Positions 5,978 to 8,610 of a stretch of 8,610 nucleotides of DNA are shown in pieces (position 1 is the stretch's first letter; every line of letters begins with the position of its first letter). The stretch lies in the NCBI GenBank assembly GCA_016278585.1, contig JADQBO010000152.1, forward strand, positions 1-8,610, given 5' to 3'. Both the position numbers and the translations under genes were made by a program. The stretch is from Desulfosporosinus sp. (GTDB lineage Bacteria; Bacillota; Desulfitobacteriia; Desulfitobacteriales; Desulfitobacteriaceae). The notes under the pieces are model-generated. The model was not told the origin of the DNA and searched no databases. It worked only from the letters and a program-made list of their open reading frames with translations.

Positions 5978-7380
5978 TATCGATTCTCAGGGTCAGCCGC
6001 TAAATTAAGAATAGCCTGAGCATATACCTTAGTTGTTAAAAGGAGTTTTTCGATAGATATGAATTCATCCGGACAATGAATCCCATCCGGATCACCTGGA
6101 AAAACGGGTCCAAAGGCAACCCCTTGGGGAAGCGCTTTAGCATAAGTTCCACCGCCAACCGCAAAGGCGAAAGGTTCGAGCCCGGTCACATCGGAATAGG
6201 CTTTAAGTAAGGATTGGACTAAAGGGCTCTCTTTTGGAACATTATGAGCGTTATGATGGCTTAAAACATTCATTTCAAATTGGTGGTTTAGGGCAATCGT
6301 TTTAATCGGATCTAAAACATCGTTACGCTGGTAGGTAACCGGATAACGAATATCAAGTACGAAACGTAAACTGTCTGATGTCATTTCAAAAATACCTAAG
6401 TTGAGTGAAAGTTTACCGGAGGGTTCATCACTTAAAGCTACTCCAAATCCCTCTCCATAAAAACCGGTACCTGGATATGCCAAAACAAACTTAATCATAT
6501 TTTGTTCCTCTGGACTTAAAGGTAAGGTCCTTAGGAATTCTAAAGCATATAGAATTGCATTTTTGCCATTTTGGGGGAGACTTCCATGGGCACCTAATCC
6601 CTTAAAAATAAGCTTAGTCTCATGCTCCAATTTCTGACTTACCAAAGTACCGCTAACCCCTTCCGGGAAAGAGTAATCCTTCAATTGTTTATCAAGATCA
6701 TCATATGATATTCCCTTTAAAGTAACATCACACTGATCAGGCACAATGTTAGCTCGTTCTCCACCCTGGATACGAATTAAATGCGCAAAAGGTGTAGTAT
6801 AGGATTTAGTTAATTCGAGATGAAGGCCTCCTTTCTCGGCATGAATTACTGGAAACTCTGCATCCGGTGCAAACCCTATTTGTGGGGTTTCTTCCTTATT
6901 AAAATAATAATCCATATCTGCCCAGCCAGATTCCTCATCTGTGCCTAAGATTAAACGCACCTTCATATTTAAAGGAATTCCAGCATCTTTTATCGCTTTC
7001 ATAGCAAAGAGAGCCGCAATAGTTGGCCCTTTATCATCCAATGCACCTCTGCCTAGAATTTTGCCGTCAATAATAGTTCCACTATATGGAGGGACTGACC
7101 ATCCATCTCCTTCTGGAACGACATCAATATGGCCTAGTATGCCCAATAGTTCACCTGTGCCCATTTCGATATGTCCTGCATATCCTTCAACATTTTTAAC
7201 TGTAAACCCGAATTTTTCGCCTAGGGCCAAGGTCCACTCTAAGGTTTCCTTAATTCCAGGCCCAAATGGAGCACCATGTGTAGCGTTTTCAACATCCTTG
7301 ATACTCTTAATTTGAATACATGCCTGGACGGCAGACATTAGGTCTTCTTTCATCAAGTTAATCTGTGGGTCAAGATGCAT
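5977..7380 (-). CDS. pepV: M20-family dipeptidase PepV
   Basis: 467 residues, typical of PepV (about 465-470). A cytoplasmic di-zinc metallopeptidase that splits dipeptides, and some tripeptides, to free amino acids. Seen: APFGPG near 37-42; GHIDVVPEGDGW (83-94) with zinc ligand H84 and D86; GRGALDDKGP (110-119) with the bridging aspartate; GTDEESG (146-152) with catalytic/ligand glutamates E149/E150; PDAEFPVIHAEKG (172-184) with ligand D173; and GIHCPDEF (433-440) with ligand H435. All metal ligands are therefore present. The middle third is the lid domain. The ATG at 7380 has AAGGA 10 nt upstream, a weaker site than those of the pst genes. The preceding PBP gene ends 96 bp away with no terminator between, so co-transcription is possible. 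Confidence 0.93.
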   Translation of the reverse strand: MHLDPQINLMKEDLMSAVQACIQIKSIKDVENATHGAPFGPGIKETLEWTLALGEKFGFTVKNVEGYAGHIEMGTGELLGILGHIDVVPEGDGWSVPPYSGTIIDGKILGRGALDDKGPTIAALFAMKAIKDAGIPLNMKVRLILGTDEESGWADMDYYFNKEETPQIGFAPDAEFPVIHAEKGGLHLELTKSYTTPFAHLIRIQGGERANIVPDQCDVTLKGISYDDLDKQLKDYSFPEGVSGTLVSQKLEHETKLIFKGLGAHGSLPQNGKNAILYALEFLRTLPLSPEEQNMIKFVLAYPGTGFYGEGFGVALSDEPSGKLSLNLGIFEMTSDSLRFVLDIRYPVTYQRNDVLDPIKTIALNHQFEMNVLSHHNAHNVPKESPLVQSLLKAYSDVTGLEPFAFAVGGGTYAKALPQGVAFGPVFPGDPDGIHCPDEFISIEKLLLTTKVYAQAILNLAADPENR

Positions 7381-7476
7381 ATCTAATCATTCCTTCATGA
7401 ATTTTTTGTTCTAGCATACCCAATTTGAGAAACGAAGTTGCATAGGATCTTAACAAATTGGCTCTGTTTAAAGAAA

Positions 7477-8610
7477 TTAATGTGATAAAGGGGAAAACAT
7501 AATTTCAATCGTAGCTCCCTTGGTTACAATTCTTCCTGCTTGGGGTGATTGTTGATATACCAAGCCACTACCTGAAAAGTTAAAATGTAAATCTAATTCT
7601 GCCAGTGTTTCCCCTACCTTTCGCATGGTCATGCCTGTTAAGTCTGGAATAACAATTTCCCCTCCAACAGGGGTACGCTCAGGAACAACCGGTTTAGGAG
7701 TTGGTCTAACGGAGGAATCGCTTGGAGAAATTATAACAGTACTCTCTGTATCATTGGCTACAGGAAGGCCATAATATTGCAGGGCACCTTCAATAATAGC
7801 TTTAGCCCTCGGACCTGCTAATGTACCACCTTGATGCCCTTCTTCAGTTCTGGGCGTATCAATTATAACAAGTACCGCAATTTTTGGATCTTCTGCTGGG
7901 GCGTAAGCTGCAAAGGAGGCGATGAAGTCTGTTGTAGAATACTCCCCTGTCTCAGGATCTACCTTCTGGGCAGTTCCCGTCTTACCAGCAACACGAATGC
8001 CGGGAATATTAGCAGGATATCCTGTTCCATCGGAAACCACTTGTTCAAGTATTTTTGTCATTTGCAGGGCCGTTGATTTTGAGATGACTTGGCGTACGGG
8101 TGTAGGTTTTTGTTGTTGAACCAGTTGACCATCAAAGGTTGAAATTTTGTCGACAATATAGGGGCGATACAGAGTGCCACCATTGGCAACAGCAGAAATT
8201 GCAGTTAATAATTGGATGGGAGTGACTGAATTAGCCTGACCAAAAGACATCGTTGCAATATCAATGTCTCGAATTTTTTCTTCGGGAAGGAGTAATCCAC
8301 TTTCTTCACCGGAAATGTCAATCCCCGTTTTAGCTCCAAAACCAAAAGCCTTTAAGTATGTATCAAAGGTAGCTTTTCCTAACTTCATTCCAACCTGCGC
8401 AAGGACAACATTTGATGATAATTGCATTCCTTCAGTAAAGGTAGGATAACCGTGGGGTTTTTGATCAGAGTCCCAGTTTGTAATCAATCGTGGAGGTATC
8501 CGAAGGTACCCGGGATCGGGAAAAGTTTCGTCAGGTTGGATTATTCCTTCTTCTAATGCAGCAGAACCTGTAATAATTTTGAAGGTTGAACCAGGTTCAT
8601 ACGACATACT
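7477..8610 (-). CDS. SpoVD/FtsI-like class B penicillin-binding protein, C-terminal part (5' end beyond window)
   Basis: The frame is open to the window edge; the ATG at 8607 is internal, just before the active site. The visible 377 residues hold nearly the whole transpeptidase domain: the nucleophile motif YEPGSTFK, SSN about 57 residues later, and KTGTAQ about 200 residues on. All three penicillin-binding motifs are intact. A Pro/Ser/Thr linker and one PASTA domain (IPDLTGMTMRKVGETLAEL to the C-terminus) follow. Such enzymes cross-link peptidoglycan from a membrane anchor, here off-window. One PASTA repeat resembles SpoVD (spore cortex) more than the divisional PBP with two, but the N-terminus is needed to decide. 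The next gene is pepV, not murE as in the usual dcw cluster, so this may be an extra copy. Confidence 0.92.
   Translation of the reverse strand, partial: SMSYEPGSTFKIITGSAALEEGIIQPDETFPDPGYLRIPPRLITNWDSDQKPHGYPTFTEGMQLSSNVVLAQVGMKLGKATFDTYLKAFGFGAKTGIDISGEESGLLLPEEKIRDIDIATMSFGQANSVTPIQLLTAISAVANGGTLYRPYIVDKISTFDGQLVQQQKPTPVRQVISKSTALQMTKILEQVVSDGTGYPANIPGIRVAGKTGTAQKVDPETGEYSTTDFIASFAAYAPAEDPKIAVLVIIDTPRTEEGHQGGTLAGPRAKAIIEGALQYYGLPVANDTESTVIISPSDSSVRPTPKPVVPERTPVGGEIVIPDLTGMTMRKVGETLAELDLHFNFSGSGLVYQQSPQAGRIVTKGATIEIMFSPLSH

Noticed and set aside
7381..7476. A promoter for pepV (TATGCT-like -10)
   Set aside because: Only a 4/6 -10 with no -35 at normal spacing; read-through from the PBP gene is equally likely.
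6941..8449. Plus-strand open frames opposite pepV and the PBP gene
   Set aside because: They are shadows of the conserved minus-strand genes, with no matching motifs.
8605..8607. ATG at 8607 as the true start of the PBP
   Set aside because: It falls eight residues before the catalytic STFK lysine and the frame stays open to the edge. A class B PBP needs an N-terminal anchor and dimerisation domain.

Overview
The window looks like the chromosome of a low-to-mid GC, Gram-positive, probably spore-forming and anaerobic Clostridia member. A Desulfosporosinus/Desulfitobacterium-like Peptococcaceae is my best guess, from memory of protein style and not from a search. The clues are a lipoprotein PstS, Bacillus/Clostridium-type PhoP boxes, strong AGGAGG ribosome sites with frequent TTG starts, a SpoVD-like PBP with one PASTA domain, PepV, and a siroheme/ferredoxin-type protein beside a Crp/Fnr regulator.

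Layout. (1) 1-563, + strand: 3' part of a Crp/Fnr-family regulator, cut by the left edge. (2) 519-1157, - strand: a short siroheme-type sulfite/nitrite-reductase-like protein with a two-cluster ferredoxin module. It converges on the regulator and overlaps its 3' end by 45 bp. A Crp/Fnr-like palindrome lies upstream of it, over a plausible extended -10. (3) 1277-5843, - strand: a complete phosphate-uptake locus, pstS-pstC-pstA-pstB-phoU, with a hairpin terminator after phoU. (4) 5881-7380, - strand: PepV-type M20 dipeptidase followed by two strong inverted repeats. (5) 7477-8610, - strand: C-terminal part of a SpoVD/FtsI-like class B PBP, cut by the right edge.

How the parts work together. PstS captures phosphate outside the membrane, PstC and PstA form the channel, PstB drives it with ATP, and PhoU tunes uptake and signalling. 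The control layout is the clearest new observation. Two four-hexamer PhoP boxes with exact 11-bp periodicity, each ending 9 bp before a -10, stand before pstS and again before pstC. A hairpin terminator lies between pstS and the second box. This predicts abundant pstS mRNA plus an independently phosphate-controlled pstCAB-phoU unit. pstS, pstC and pstA are all read here as starting at TTG, which corrects two over-long open-frame starts. No phoP/phoR genes are in the window.

I see no mobile element, CRISPR array, tRNA or rRNA. Most of the window is ordinary core metabolism. The items worth a second look are the duplicated Pho promoter, the small siroheme protein with its candidate Crp/Fnr-controlled promoter, and the overlapping gene ends.
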